Assembly (NCBI GenBank): GCA_002420105.1
Contig: DIHJ01000094.1
Span: 1 to 5,760 of the forward strand
DNA: 5,760 nucleotides
Source of the DNA: Nitrospira sp. UBA5699
GTDB taxonomy: Bacteria > Nitrospirota > Nitrospiria > Nitrospirales > Nitrospiraceae
Direction of reading: 5' to 3'
This document shows positions 1 to 5,627 of this stretch, in pieces. The stretch's first letter is position 1. Each line of letters opens with the position of its first letter. The position numbers and the translations under genes were made by a program. A model generated the notes under the pieces. That model had not been told where the DNA came from, ran no database searches, and saw only the letters and a program-made list of their open reading frames with translations.

Positions 1-196
1 ATTATTTAAGACGCTATGTTTAAAATCTGCCTGCTTCTGCGAAACGGGCGCGAACCGTCTCAAGGGGAAGCACTGTCACTGCATGGACATGCATCCGACA
101 CCTCCCTCCTGAGATGGTGGAGGGGCCGCGACGTTGCCGGCTCCGACAATGCCGACTTTCTTCCGTACGCGCGCGCTCCTTCGCCCGATGCTCCGC
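1..196. other. Region downstream of the choice-of-anchor I gene
   Basis: No gene is supported here. The first 30 bases are A+T-rich and the remainder is G+C-rich. I see no strong hairpin with a T-run after the stop at 197, so no terminator is called. Confidence 0.4.
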
Positions 197-1801
197 TTAT
201 TCTAAATCCGTGACGACCTCGAAGATCGTGACGGTATTGCTGACCTCGTGCGACACCACTACGAGGGGTCTACCGTTCGGGCTGTCCTCCTCGTTGATGA
301 AGAGCAATCCCTCCGGAGCCAGATCGGCCGGGGCCGTCGTGGCATAGGTCGCGAACGCCGGCGCGTTAGGGTCCGAGATGTCGTACGCCATCACGCCGCC
401 GGTCCGTTCCAAACCGATGAAGGCATAGATTTTCCCGGATACTTTGCCGAGCGCGAGTCCTTCCGGCTCAGGGCCCTTGTTGTCGCTCCTCGTGTCGAAC
501 GAGTCGGCGGTTCCGTTGGAATTGAACAGGCCCGGAACCAGCGCCTTCGTCCGTTGTTCGAGTTCGTCGCCGCTGTCATAGATCAGCTCGCCGTCGGCCC
601 TTCTGATGCTGAACGACCGGGCGCCGAAGACGTAGAGCTTCTCGAACTCCGCGTCACCGTCTGTGTTGCCGAGGGTGTTGGTCACGGTCAGGCGGCCGAG
701 GTTATCGTTGTGGCGCAACCCGTTCAGGCCGCTCGACACGTCGGGAAAGCCCTGGGCGGCGAAGGAAGCGGCGTCGAGCGCGAGGGAGCCGACGCGCACC
801 TCTTCGGAAAATCCGGGATAGTCGCGCGCGTCGCCCTCGTTGGCCATGACCAGATAGTTCTGTCCGTTCGCGCGATACGCCGCGATGCTGTCGGGTTGAT
901 ACATGCCGAGCACCGGCCACTGCTGAATATTGATGACGCCGTTGTTGCTCGAGCCGGGCACGTCCCGGTCGCTTGCGTCCAACTTGTTGCCCGGGAGCCC
1001 GTGATCCTTGAACCCCAGCCCGACGATCTTCGTGAACGTCGCGGAGGGAATATCCAGCGTCGCGATGGCGTTGTTCTCCTGGAGCGTGACCCAGGCGGTC
1101 TTCGAGTCAAAGGACACGGTGATGTATTCCGGTTCCAGATCCTTCGCAAGCGTCGCATTCGGACCGAAGATGCGGATGCTGGATCGGTTCTCCTGCGGGA
1201 CCGCGTCGTCGAAGGACGCGGTGCGGACGGCCGACTGCGTCAGACCGGGTACGTCCCCTCGCATGTCGATGACGCTCACGGAGCCCTCGGGGTCCACGGA
1301 ATCCACCTGATTGTAGCTGTTCGGTTCGCCTTCGTTAGCCACGAGCAGCCATCGGCCGTTCGGCGAGAAGGCCAGCATGTCGGGCAAGGCCCCGACCGTC
1401 AGCTGGTTCAGGAATGCGCCGCTGGTGTTGAAGAACGTGACGTGTCCGGGATCGGTTTTCTGCGCGCCTTCGAGGGCGACCGCGACGATGCCGTTGTGCA
1501 CGGCGACGCTGTTGGGTTTGGCGCCGAGGGGGATGGCCTGGACGGGAACCGGCGATTCGGGCGCGCTCAAGTCGAGAACATCGAGTTGACGCAGATTCAG
1601 ATTGATGCTGAACAGCCGCTTCGATGCCGGATCAAACGCGGCGATCTCGGCGCGCGGCTCATCTGCCGCGGTGCCGGTCCCCGCGCTGTAGCGGCCGATC
1701 TGCTTCAGCGTAATGGACTGCGCGGCCGACGCGTCGGCGGCTATCGACGTGACCACGAGGCCCAGCAGGCTTATTCCGACGAACATTCGTTCCACGTTCA
1801 T
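197..1801 (-). CDS. Secreted choice-of-anchor I family beta-propeller protein
   Basis: The 534-residue product begins with a signal peptide: a short charged start, a hydrophobic core at about residues 7-20, and an Ala-rich cleavage region near residues 25-27 (ASAA|Q). It should therefore act outside the cytoplasm. The mature part has the repeated short motifs typical of choice-of-anchor I proteins: VANEGEPNSY (154-163), DLEPEYITVS (221-230), ANEGDARDYPG (320-330), GPEPEGLALG (443-452), APEGLLFI (495-502) and a terminal VSHEVSNTVTIFEV (517-530). These belong to a beta-propeller-like repeat domain. The family's biochemical role is poorly defined; some members are labelled alkaline-phosphatase-like or phytase-like, but I see no proof of an enzyme activity. 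Family members usually end in an interchangeable surface anchor, and this one stops right after the last propeller strand with no sorting tail or transmembrane helix. The ATG at 1801 is supported by GGAGG 7 bases upstream. The nearest upstream gene is 249 bases away, so it is probably transcribed from its own promoter, though I found no convincing one. Confidence 0.88.
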   Translation of the reverse strand: MNVERMFVGISLLGLVVTSIAADASAAQSITLKQIGRYSAGTGTAADEPRAEIAAFDPASKRLFSINLNLRQLDVLDLSAPESPVPVQAIPLGAKPNSVAVHNGIVAVALEGAQKTDPGHVTFFNTSGAFLNQLTVGALPDMLAFSPNGRWLLVANEGEPNSYNQVDSVDPEGSVSVIDMRGDVPGLTQSAVRTASFDDAVPQENRSSIRIFGPNATLAKDLEPEYITVSFDSKTAWVTLQENNAIATLDIPSATFTKIVGLGFKDHGLPGNKLDASDRDVPGSSNNGVINIQQWPVLGMYQPDSIAAYRANGQNYLVMANEGDARDYPGFSEEVRVGSLALDAASFAAQGFPDVSSGLNGLRHNDNLGRLTVTNTLGNTDGDAEFEKLYVFGARSFSIRRADGELIYDSGDELEQRTKALVPGLFNSNGTADSFDTRSDNKGPEPEGLALGKVSGKIYAFIGLERTGGVMAYDISDPNAPAFATYATTAPADLAPEGLLFINEEDSPNGRPLVVVSHEVSNTVTIFEVVTDLE

Positions 1802-2050
1802 GCTTTTTCCTCCAGGTTGCAGACAAGGGATCAGACAGTTGTGGAGCGGGCAAATATGATCGACAGGAATCAGAGGGAGATCAGTGCGGCATTAAGTTTG
1901 GGTAAAGCCTGACGACCCTCCGCCGCCAGGAGCGGTCCTATCGAGAGGCCGGGCCATAACAAGGCGCAGAGTTCACAAGGAAGATGGCCGCTAGAGACAT
2001 CAGGCAGTCGAGCCGGTCGGGTCGGAATCCGGCCGCTCGATTCTTCCCGA
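1802..2050. other. Intergenic stretch upstream of the choice-of-anchor I gene
   Basis: These 249 bases separate two minus-strand genes. Open frames cross it on both strands, but they lack ribosome binding sites and look like by-products of high G+C. The right part holds an inverted repeat (see 2015-2063). I looked for a sigma-70 promoter for the downstream gene; there is a CATATT-like hexamer but no matching -35 box at a normal distance, so none is called. Confidence 0.4.
1809..1813 (-). promoter_or_regulatory. Ribosome binding site for the choice-of-anchor I gene
   Basis: GGAGG on the minus strand lies 7 bases before the ATG at 1801. It confirms that start, which is also the one that gives a proper signal peptide. 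Confidence 0.75.
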
Positions 2051-2063
2051 TTATGACCCGACC
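2015..2063 (-). other. Inverted repeat around the stop codon of the 62-residue ORF
   Basis: GGTCGGGTC at 2015-2023 is the exact reverse complement of GACCCGACC at 2055-2063. Inside the 31-base loop, GAATC (2025-2029) can pair with GATTC (2039-2043), which extends the structure. The TAA of the small minus-strand gene (2051-2053) lies in the outer loop. No T-run follows on the minus strand, so this is not a classic intrinsic terminator. It could slow transcription or protect the mRNA 3' end. Confidence 0.35.
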
Positions 2064-2239
2064 TGTTGTGGGAGCGTGATGGTGTCACTGCAAGGGGTCT
2101 GTGTATGGCCAGCGAGTTTGCCCTGCATCTCGCGAAACTTCTTGACGGCAACCTGAACGGCAAGTTGAAGGAATTCCCGTTCAGACGTTGCCTCGGGCAC
2201 GCGCAGTTCAACGTACGAAACGTCCGGCGAGTGACTCAT
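2051..2239 (-). CDS. Small hypothetical protein, 62 residues
   Basis: I do not recognise this protein. It starts MSHSPDVSYVEL and has a short strand-like N-terminus. Residues 19-41 form a charged, probably amphipathic helix rich in Glu, Gln, Lys and Arg, and the tail is polar. There is no signal peptide or transmembrane segment, so it is probably a cytoplasmic small protein. The main support is the start: GGAGG lies 5 bases before this ATG. The frame extends upstream to a GTG at 2269, but that codon has no ribosome binding site, so the shorter form is preferred. Opposing plus-strand frames here have only a TTG start without a site. It lies 249 bases before the choice-of-anchor I gene, too far to assume coupling. 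Its function cannot be inferred from the neighbours. Confidence 0.55.
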   Translation of the reverse strand: MSHSPDVSYVELRVPEATSEREFLQLAVQVAVKKFREMQGKLAGHTQTPCSDTITLPQQVGS

Positions 2240-2244
2240 GAGGG

Positions 2245-2249
2245 CCTCC
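2245..2249 (-). promoter_or_regulatory. Ribosome binding site for the 62-residue ORF
   Basis: GGAGG on the minus strand lies 5 bases before the ATG at 2239. It decides the start in favour of 62 residues rather than the 72-residue GTG-initiated form. Confidence 0.6.
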
Positions 2250-2273
2250 GGTCGATGTGAGAGGAGCACGAAG

Positions 2274-2303
2274 GTTACAAGAAATGTCGTCCTGTGCGAT
2301 CAA
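2274..2303 (-). promoter_or_regulatory. Possible sigma-70 promoter for the 62-residue ORF
   Basis: On the minus strand TTGATC (2298-2303) is followed after 18 bases by TGTAAC (2274-2279). Each hexamer matches its consensus at 4 of 6 positions. Transcription would start near 2267, giving a leader of roughly 28 bases. The placement is sensible but the match is modest and could be chance. Confidence 0.27.
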
Positions 2304-2351
2304 GATCGGGTCAAGCTTCTGTTAAATCTCGACAGCAGCGAGGCAAGCTCC

Positions 2352-2471
2352 TTATTCGAACTCACCCGAGCAGCTCAACCGGTCGCCAAAGACGAGCCAA
2401 GCGAAGAAGACGAACCGAGGGCGAATAAGCCGAGACAAAAGGAGCGGTCCGAGCCGCGCCTCTTTGGTCAT
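2352..2471 (-). CDS. Candidate 39-residue hydrophobic peptide
   Basis: A minus-strand ATG lies three bases after the stop codon of the 45-residue ORF, so translation could be coupled to it. The product would have a basic N-terminus (MTKEARLGPLLL), a hydrophobic stretch at about residues 20-28 (FVFFAWLVF) and a polar, acidic end. It could be a small membrane peptide. There is no Shine-Dalgarno site, and the hydrophobicity may just reflect the pyrimidine-rich minus strand here. Treat it as a candidate only. Confidence 0.2.
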   Translation of the reverse strand: MTKEARLGPLLLSRLIRPRFVFFAWLVFGDRLSCSGEFE

Positions 2472-2474
2472 CGA

Positions 2475-2612
2475 CTACTGTTCGTACAGGTCCTGCACGA
2501 CGCCGCGGGCGTCGTACCGGATGTGGATCTCCCTATCGGGCCGGTCCTGTGTCCCAGCCGCCACGTTACGAGCGCCCAATCCACGAACGACGGGTTGAGA
2601 TTTGAAAGTCAT
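2475..2612 (-). CDS. Small hypothetical protein, 45 residues
   Basis: I do not recognise this protein. It starts MTFKSQPVVRGLG and contains an NVAAGTQDRPDREIHI stretch followed by RYDARGVVQDLYEQ at the C-terminus. It is strongly charged, has no signal peptide or membrane helix, and is probably cytoplasmic. GGAGG lies 5 bases before this ATG, whereas earlier in-frame starts (for example at 2666 and 2825) have no such site, so the 45-residue form is chosen. The DREIHIRYDARGVVQDLYE segment reads like a strand-turn-strand with natural amino-acid choice. It is followed by a 39-codon frame (2352-2471) and then the 62-residue gene on the same strand. A perfect 8-bp inverted repeat with a 3-base loop (2497-2515) lies within its coding sequence. 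No function can be assigned. Confidence 0.5.
   Translation of the reverse strand: MTFKSQPVVRGLGARNVAAGTQDRPDREIHIRYDARGVVQDLYEQ
2497..2515. repeat. Perfect 8-bp inverted repeat inside the 45-residue ORF
   Basis: ACGACGCC (2497-2504) and GGCGTCGT (2508-2515) flank a 3-base GCG loop. It could form a stable hairpin near the 3' end of the small gene. It also fits the Tyr-Asp-Ala-Arg-Gly-Val-Val codons, so it may be coincidental. Confidence 0.3.
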
Positions 2613-2617
2613 TTTGC

Positions 2618-2622
2618 CCTCC
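2618..2622 (-). promoter_or_regulatory. Ribosome binding site for the 45-residue ORF
   Basis: GGAGG on the minus strand lies 5 bases before the ATG at 2612. It is the main evidence that this small frame is translated and that translation begins here rather than further upstream. Confidence 0.55.
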
Positions 2623-2800
2623 GGGGCAGACTTCGAACCCACTCCCCAAGATGCGAGCTTCCTCATCGAGGGGAAACCGCCGAAACGGGACCCAACATGA
2701 ACCGAGCGGAATGGATATATTTCTGAGCAAGATTTGACTTGTGTACAGCTAAGCTGAAGCCGCCGCGCCTGCACGTTGCAAACGTAGATCTTGGGGTGTT

Positions 2801-3244
2801 GTGCGCTTTGAGAAAGTCTATACACTGCAGCCTCATAAGAATGATCTGGGATAAATCCGGGCCGACACCGGATCGTCGCCCTGCCTGATCTATGCGAACG
2901 ATCGCACGCCCCCCAAGTTCTTTCTTCTCGGAGCGCCGGCGATCCCTCCGGCTGCAGCGGAAGTCTCTGTCACCGGTCGATCCGACGGCACCGATGTCGT
3001 ATTGCGGCTCATGTGGGGGCCGCTTCCGGCTCCTTTTCCGCGTGCACTGGCCGTAACCGGGATCGTACTCGGCCTGCTCATCCTTCTCCGGTCGGATAAC
3101 GCCACCGGCAATTGGTGGATCGCTTCACTGCTGATCCTCGTGCCCTTGACGGCAATGCTTCACCAACAGCGGGGCGAGCGGGAACTACAACGACAGCTCA
3201 GCCGGATGCTCGACGGCGCAACCTTCGCGCCCCGGCCTCACTGA
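2801..3244 (+). pseudogene. Two-helix membrane protein gene with an in-frame stop codon
   Basis: The plus-strand frame is open from 2855 to the TGA at 3242-3244 and codes a protein-like sequence. It has a soluble segment containing PPKFFLLGAP and a V-V-L-R-L-M-W-G-P-L strand, then a hydrophobic helix (ALAVTGIVLGLLILL) and a second one starting NWWIASLLILVPL. It ends with a charged helix (RGERELQRQLSRMLDGATF). Codons mostly end in G or C. No ATG or GTG occurs in frame between 2855 and 3011, and the TTG at 3002 and ATG at 3011 lie inside the soluble segment with no ribosome binding site. Continuing upstream in the same frame reaches a GTG at 2801 (MRFEKVYTLQ...). The whole frame would then be 147 residues with one TAA at codon 18 (2852-2854), which a single change from CAA would create. 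I infer a recently inactivated inner-membrane protein gene. A sequencing error, or a start I cannot recognise, is also possible. It converges on the haemoglobin gene. Confidence 0.42.
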
Positions 3245-3265
3245 TCTGTACAGGGTTGCAGATGA

Positions 3266-3293
3266 GCGCGGAGGGGGCCGGGCCCCTCCGCGC
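3266..3293. terminator. Strong G+C-rich hairpin between convergent genes
   Basis: GCGCGGAGGGG (3266-3276) is the exact reverse complement of CCCCTCCGCGC (3283-3293), an 11-bp perfect stem with a 6-base loop. It sits 21 bases past the plus-strand stop (3244) and 8 bases past the minus-strand haemoglobin stop (3302), so it can serve both converging transcripts. No T-run follows on either strand. It may be a weak bidirectional terminator or a 3' end stabiliser rather than a classic intrinsic terminator. Confidence 0.55.
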
Positions 3294-3301
3294 GGGAAGC
3301 C

Positions 3302-3745
3302 CTACCTCTTCTCGACGATATCGCTCTTCATCGGGCCGAGCACCCCCAGGAGTTCGTCTTTTTCCGTCTTGCCGACTTTGTGATGGTCCAGGGCGGCGAC
3401 CAGGTCTTCGACCAGCGCGCCGAAAGCCGCATCGGTCACGCCCATGCCGGCGTGGGTCTCTTTCATCGTCCGGCCTGCATACCGGCAGGGTCCTCCGCTC
3501 GCTTCGCAGATCTGATTCACGAGATGCATCTTCAGCTTCGCGAGATCCGTGCTTGCGAAGTACCCATTGATTCGCTTGTCGCCACCGACCTTGCCCACGA
3601 AGGTTTCCACCACCGCCGTAATCGCTCCCTTGCCGCCCAACCGGTCGTACAACGGTTGGCCCTTGGCGCCGTCCGCCGCCTGAACCGGTCCGGCCATCAG
3701 GATTACCCCCAACAACGCCGCGCTGAACACAGCCTGCTGCTTCAT
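3302..3745 (-). CDS. Periplasmic group 1 truncated haemoglobin
   Basis: The 147-residue product starts with a signal peptide (KQQ, hydrophobic core at about residues 5-18, cleavage after VQA at 23) and should act in the periplasm. The mature part is a group 1 truncated globin, with the 2-on-2 helical fold that binds haem and gaseous ligands. PLYDRLGGKGAI (31-42) opens the domain, followed by RINGYFA (58-64), LVNQICEASGGPC (75-87), and METHAGMGV-type residues in which His98 is the expected haem-binding proximal histidine. By alignment from memory with cyanobacterial GlbN, the position of the ligand-binding B10 tyrosine is Val50, as in the signal-peptide-bearing branch of the family. Cys80 and Cys87 could form a disulfide. 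A role in oxygen or nitric oxide binding is inferred from the family only. The ATG at 3745 is chosen over upstream starts because of a near-perfect ribosome binding site 6 bases before it and because it gives a normal signal peptide. The gene stands alone, 289 bases from the TPR gene. Confidence 0.92.
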   Translation of the reverse strand: MKQQAVFSAALLGVILMAGPVQAADGAKGQPLYDRLGGKGAITAVVETFVGKVGGDKRINGYFASTDLAKLKMHLVNQICEASGGPCRYAGRTMKETHAGMGVTDAAFGALVEDLVAALDHHKVGKTEKDELLGVLGPMKSDIVEKR

Positions 3746-3751
3746 CACGCT

Positions 3752-3759
3752 CCTCCTTT
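3752..3759 (-). promoter_or_regulatory. Near-perfect ribosome binding site for the truncated haemoglobin
   Basis: AAAGGAGG on the minus strand lies 6 bases before the ATG at 3745. It is the longest match to the 16S rRNA 3' end in the window. It excludes the 13-residue longer N-terminus and suggests efficient translation. Confidence 0.8.
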
Positions 3760-4014
3760 GTTGAATGAACAATCGCCCAATCACGAGCCGCCCTCACCCC
3801 TCGTCCCCGACACGGCCCGGGCCGCTATTACGAAGACGGAGGCACGGATTGCTGGCGCGACGCGCTGCGCCGTCGCACAGGCGCACCATAGCTCCCACAG
3901 TGATTCGGATTCCAATTCTTTATTTTTACGCGACTCATAGACGAAACCTATGGCGCGAAGCTCACTGAAAGGATGGGTGCAGGAAAAGCATCGAAAGAGT
4001 TTTGGGAGGCAGGA

Positions 4015-4032
4015 TGACAGCGGGCGCTGTCA
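4015..4032 (-). terminator. Hairpin directly after the TPR gene
   Basis: TGACAGC (4015-4021) and GCTGTCA (4026-4032) form a perfect 7-bp stem with a 4-base GGGC loop, two bases past the TGA of the TPR gene. The minus strand beyond it is pyrimidine-rich but has no continuous T-run, so it is only terminator-like. It is a reasonable 3' end for the hydrolase-TPR transcript. Confidence 0.4.
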
Positions 4033-4034
4033 CG

Positions 4035-4769
4035 TCATGGCGTGCCGGATCCCGTCAGCTCTTTGAGCAGCCGTTCCGCCTCCGGTTTGTACTTGCGTTC
4101 CCAGGTGTAGCGATAGCGGGGATGCCGCGCCTGAACGACGGCTTCGAGCTGGCTTTTCGCGTCCTCGATCCGGTTCTGCTTCCTGTACAGCTTCGCCAGC
4201 AGAATGCGCGCGTTGGTGTAGTTCCCGTCCGCAGCGACGGCCCGTTCGAGATATTCCTGCGCTCTCTTCTCATCCCCGCCCAAAAACCAGGGCAGTTCGA
4301 TCAACAGCCCGCCCAACATCTGGAAGGCCTGGGCATGCGTCGGGTTCAGTTCGGTCGCGCGCATCGCGCACTGCCTGATTTCCTTCACGACCCTCGCGGC
4401 GTCGGCAATGCCCTTGAGCCGCTCGGCGCTCCCGAGATTGACGGCGTGAAAGAAATGCGCATCGGCGTTGGAGTCATCCAGCTCATAGGCCCGTTTGGCT
4501 GCCCTGGCCCCGGCCTCGTAGGCTTCGCGCCGCTTGCCCTCGTCCGTCAGCAGATCGTCAGCCAGATCGAAATAGGTCTCCGACAAACGGACGAGGAGTC
4601 CGGGCGACGGCGCTCCCTCTCGCACCTTGCGCAGCAGCATCTGCAAATCGGCTTCGAGCGACAGCGGATAGCCGGCCGGCATCTCATTCCGTTGCGCAAA
4701 GACCTCGCGGACATCGAGAAAGGCGCCAAGGACGAACAGGCCTGCGATGATCCATCTGGTCATAGTCAT
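4035..4769 (-). CDS. Exported TPR protein, TatT-like (TRAP transporter T-component family)
   Basis: The 244-residue product has a signal peptide (hydrophobic core at about residues 6-19, cleavage after VFA at 25) and lacks a lipobox cysteine, so it should be soluble in the periplasm. The rest is helical. It has TPR-like repeats with Ala/Tyr/Leu spacing around 82-97 (AYEAGARAAKRAYELD), 103-111, 126-143 (ARVVKE...ATELNP), 147-180 and 184-215. Residues 159-180, LPWFLGGDEKRAQEYLERAV and on, strongly recall TatT and related TRAP-associated TPR proteins. The classic TatT trimer binds a periplasmic solute receptor, but no TRAP membrane subunits or receptor are present here, so a transport role is unproven; it may be a general periplasmic scaffold. 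ATG codons occur at 4769 and 4763; both give the same signal peptide, and a weak GGGGA lies 9 bases before the first. It begins 51 bases after the hydrolase stop on the same strand, so co-transcription is likely. Confidence 0.8.
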   Translation of the reverse strand: MTMTRWIIAGLFVLGAFLDVREVFAQRNEMPAGYPLSLEADLQMLLRKVREGAPSPGLLVRLSETYFDLADDLLTDEGKRREAYEAGARAAKRAYELDDSNADAHFFHAVNLGSAERLKGIADAARVVKEIRQCAMRATELNPTHAQAFQMLGGLLIELPWFLGGDEKRAQEYLERAVAADGNYTNARILLAKLYRKQNRIEDAKSQLEAVVQARHPRYRYTWERKYKPEAERLLKELTGSGTP

Positions 4770-4820
4770 GATGCCGAGTCCCCGAGCCGACTGGATGCAC
4801 CAGTCTATCGCACAAGTGTT

Positions 4821-5627
4821 TCAGCTGGATTTCCCCCGGGTCAGAAACTCGGCTATGGCAGCCGCCGCGGCGGTCGGGTTCGTATACATCGCGAAGTGGC
4901 GCCCGTTGATCAGCCGGACCTGCACGGACGGCCGTACGCTCGTGATTTCCCGGACGTTGCGTGGCGGGACGATCCCGTCTCGACGCCCCGCGAGACAGAG
5001 CACCGGTTGCGGACAGTCCCGTAACACCCCCCTCGCATCGACGTCGAGCAGCGCCCTGATGCGGGCCGCCACCGTCCGAGCGCTGACCCGTCGCCAGGTT
5101 TCCGACTTGTCCCGCCGGAGCTGGTCGGTCGGGCCGCTGAAGAGCCAGACGGGAATCCTTCGACAAGCACGAATCGCCCAGATCACCGGCGCGACCGAGG
5201 CGAATTTCAGTCGCGCATACAGCGGACGCGGCGGACGGACGAACGACACCGACAGGATGACCCCTCGAACTTTGTCCGGCTCCGCCGCCGCCAGCATCAA
5301 CGCCAGCGGTCCGGAGAACGACGAGCCCAGCACGTAACAGGCGGGCAGGTCCGACAACGCTTCACGAACGATCCTCAAGAGATCGGAATATTCGTTTGCG
5401 CCGGTCGGAGGGAAACAGACGACCCGCGGGGTCACCCATGCCGGCAGGGCCGCCAGCAACGGCCGGAAAAAGACGTCCGTGCCGTCGAGGCCCGGCAAGA
5501 GCACCAGCAATGTCGGGGTTGGGGCACGTATCAGGGGAGCCTGCATGCCGGGTTGAACATCTTTCTGCCAAGCGGAACCCGCCCGTCCGCATCGGAAGGG
5601 AACTACCGCCGGCGAGAGCATGTTCAA
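4821..5627 (-). CDS. Alpha/beta hydrolase
   Basis: The protein has the alpha/beta hydrolase landmarks in order (numbering from the codon at 5627). A first core strand and oxyanion loop read TLLVLLPGLDGTD (39-51). The nucleophile elbow is VLGSSFSG (99-106) with Ser103. The acid is in LAGRRDGIVPP (Asp217), and the catalytic histidine is in INGRHFAMYTNP (His244). A basic helical segment at 131-200 probably forms the cap. No signal peptide is evident, so it is probably a cytoplasmic esterase, thioesterase or similar enzyme; the substrate cannot be read from the sequence. The elbow is G-S-S-F-S rather than the usual G-x-S-x-G. The start is uncertain: 5627 is TTG, 5621 is ATG, and an ATG at 5546 would give a 241-residue protein that starts close to the first core strand. 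None has a good ribosome binding site. It is followed by the TatT-like gene after 51 bases. Confidence 0.85.
   Translation of the reverse strand: MNMLSPAVVPFRCGRAGSAWQKDVQPGMQAPLIRAPTPTLLVLLPGLDGTDVFFRPLLAALPAWVTPRVVCFPPTGANEYSDLLRIVREALSDLPACYVLGSSFSGPLALMLAAAEPDKVRGVILSVSFVRPPRPLYARLKFASVAPVIWAIRACRRIPVWLFSGPTDQLRRDKSETWRRVSARTVAARIRALLDVDARGVLRDCPQPVLCLAGRRDGIVPPRNVREITSVRPSVQVRLINGRHFAMYTNPTAAAAAIAEFLTRGKSS

Larger units (their letters stand above)
3746..4034. other. Gap between the TPR gene and the haemoglobin gene
   Basis: This 289-base stretch contains no supported gene. It holds the hairpin after the TPR gene, a short A+T-rich tract around 3915-3929, a 5-bp dyad CATAG/CTATG (3936-3940 and 3948-3952), and a 6-bp dyad GCGACG/CGTCGC (3857-3862 and 3871-3876) with an 8-base loop. 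The haemoglobin promoter should lie here. On the minus strand a TTGGAA and a TATGGT hexamer occur, but they are 19 bases apart and only partly match consensus, so I do not call them as a promoter. Confidence 0.4.

Noticed and set aside
248..1912. 554-codon open frame on the plus strand opposite the choice-of-anchor I gene
   Set aside because: Its composition is dominated by Arg, Gly, Val and Asp with no recognisable domain, and it mirrors a well-supported gene with a signal peptide and ribosome binding site. Long antisense frames are common in high-G+C DNA.
1870..2211. 113-codon minus-strand frame overlapping the 62-residue gene
   Set aside because: It lacks a ribosome binding site, is Arg/Pro/Ser-rich and has no protein-like pattern; the overlapping shorter frame has a clean GGAGG and ATG.
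1928..2450. 11-base direct repeat AGGAGCGGTCC at 1928-1938 and 2440-2450
   Set aside because: Two short copies 500 bases apart with no flanking similarity; compatible with chance in G+C-rich DNA.
2238..2726. 162-codon plus-strand frame across the small-gene cluster
   Set aside because: It is a low-complexity charged product, with no ribosome binding site near its start, and conflicts with two minus-strand frames that have good sites.
2746..2756. CAGCT-A-AGCTG dyad
   Set aside because: It is a short 5-bp palindrome without a nearby recognised promoter, too weak to call an operator.
4002..5024. 340-codon plus-strand frame opposite the TPR gene and hydrolase
   Set aside because: It runs across two real genes and their gap, and has no domain or ribosome binding site; it is an antisense by-product.
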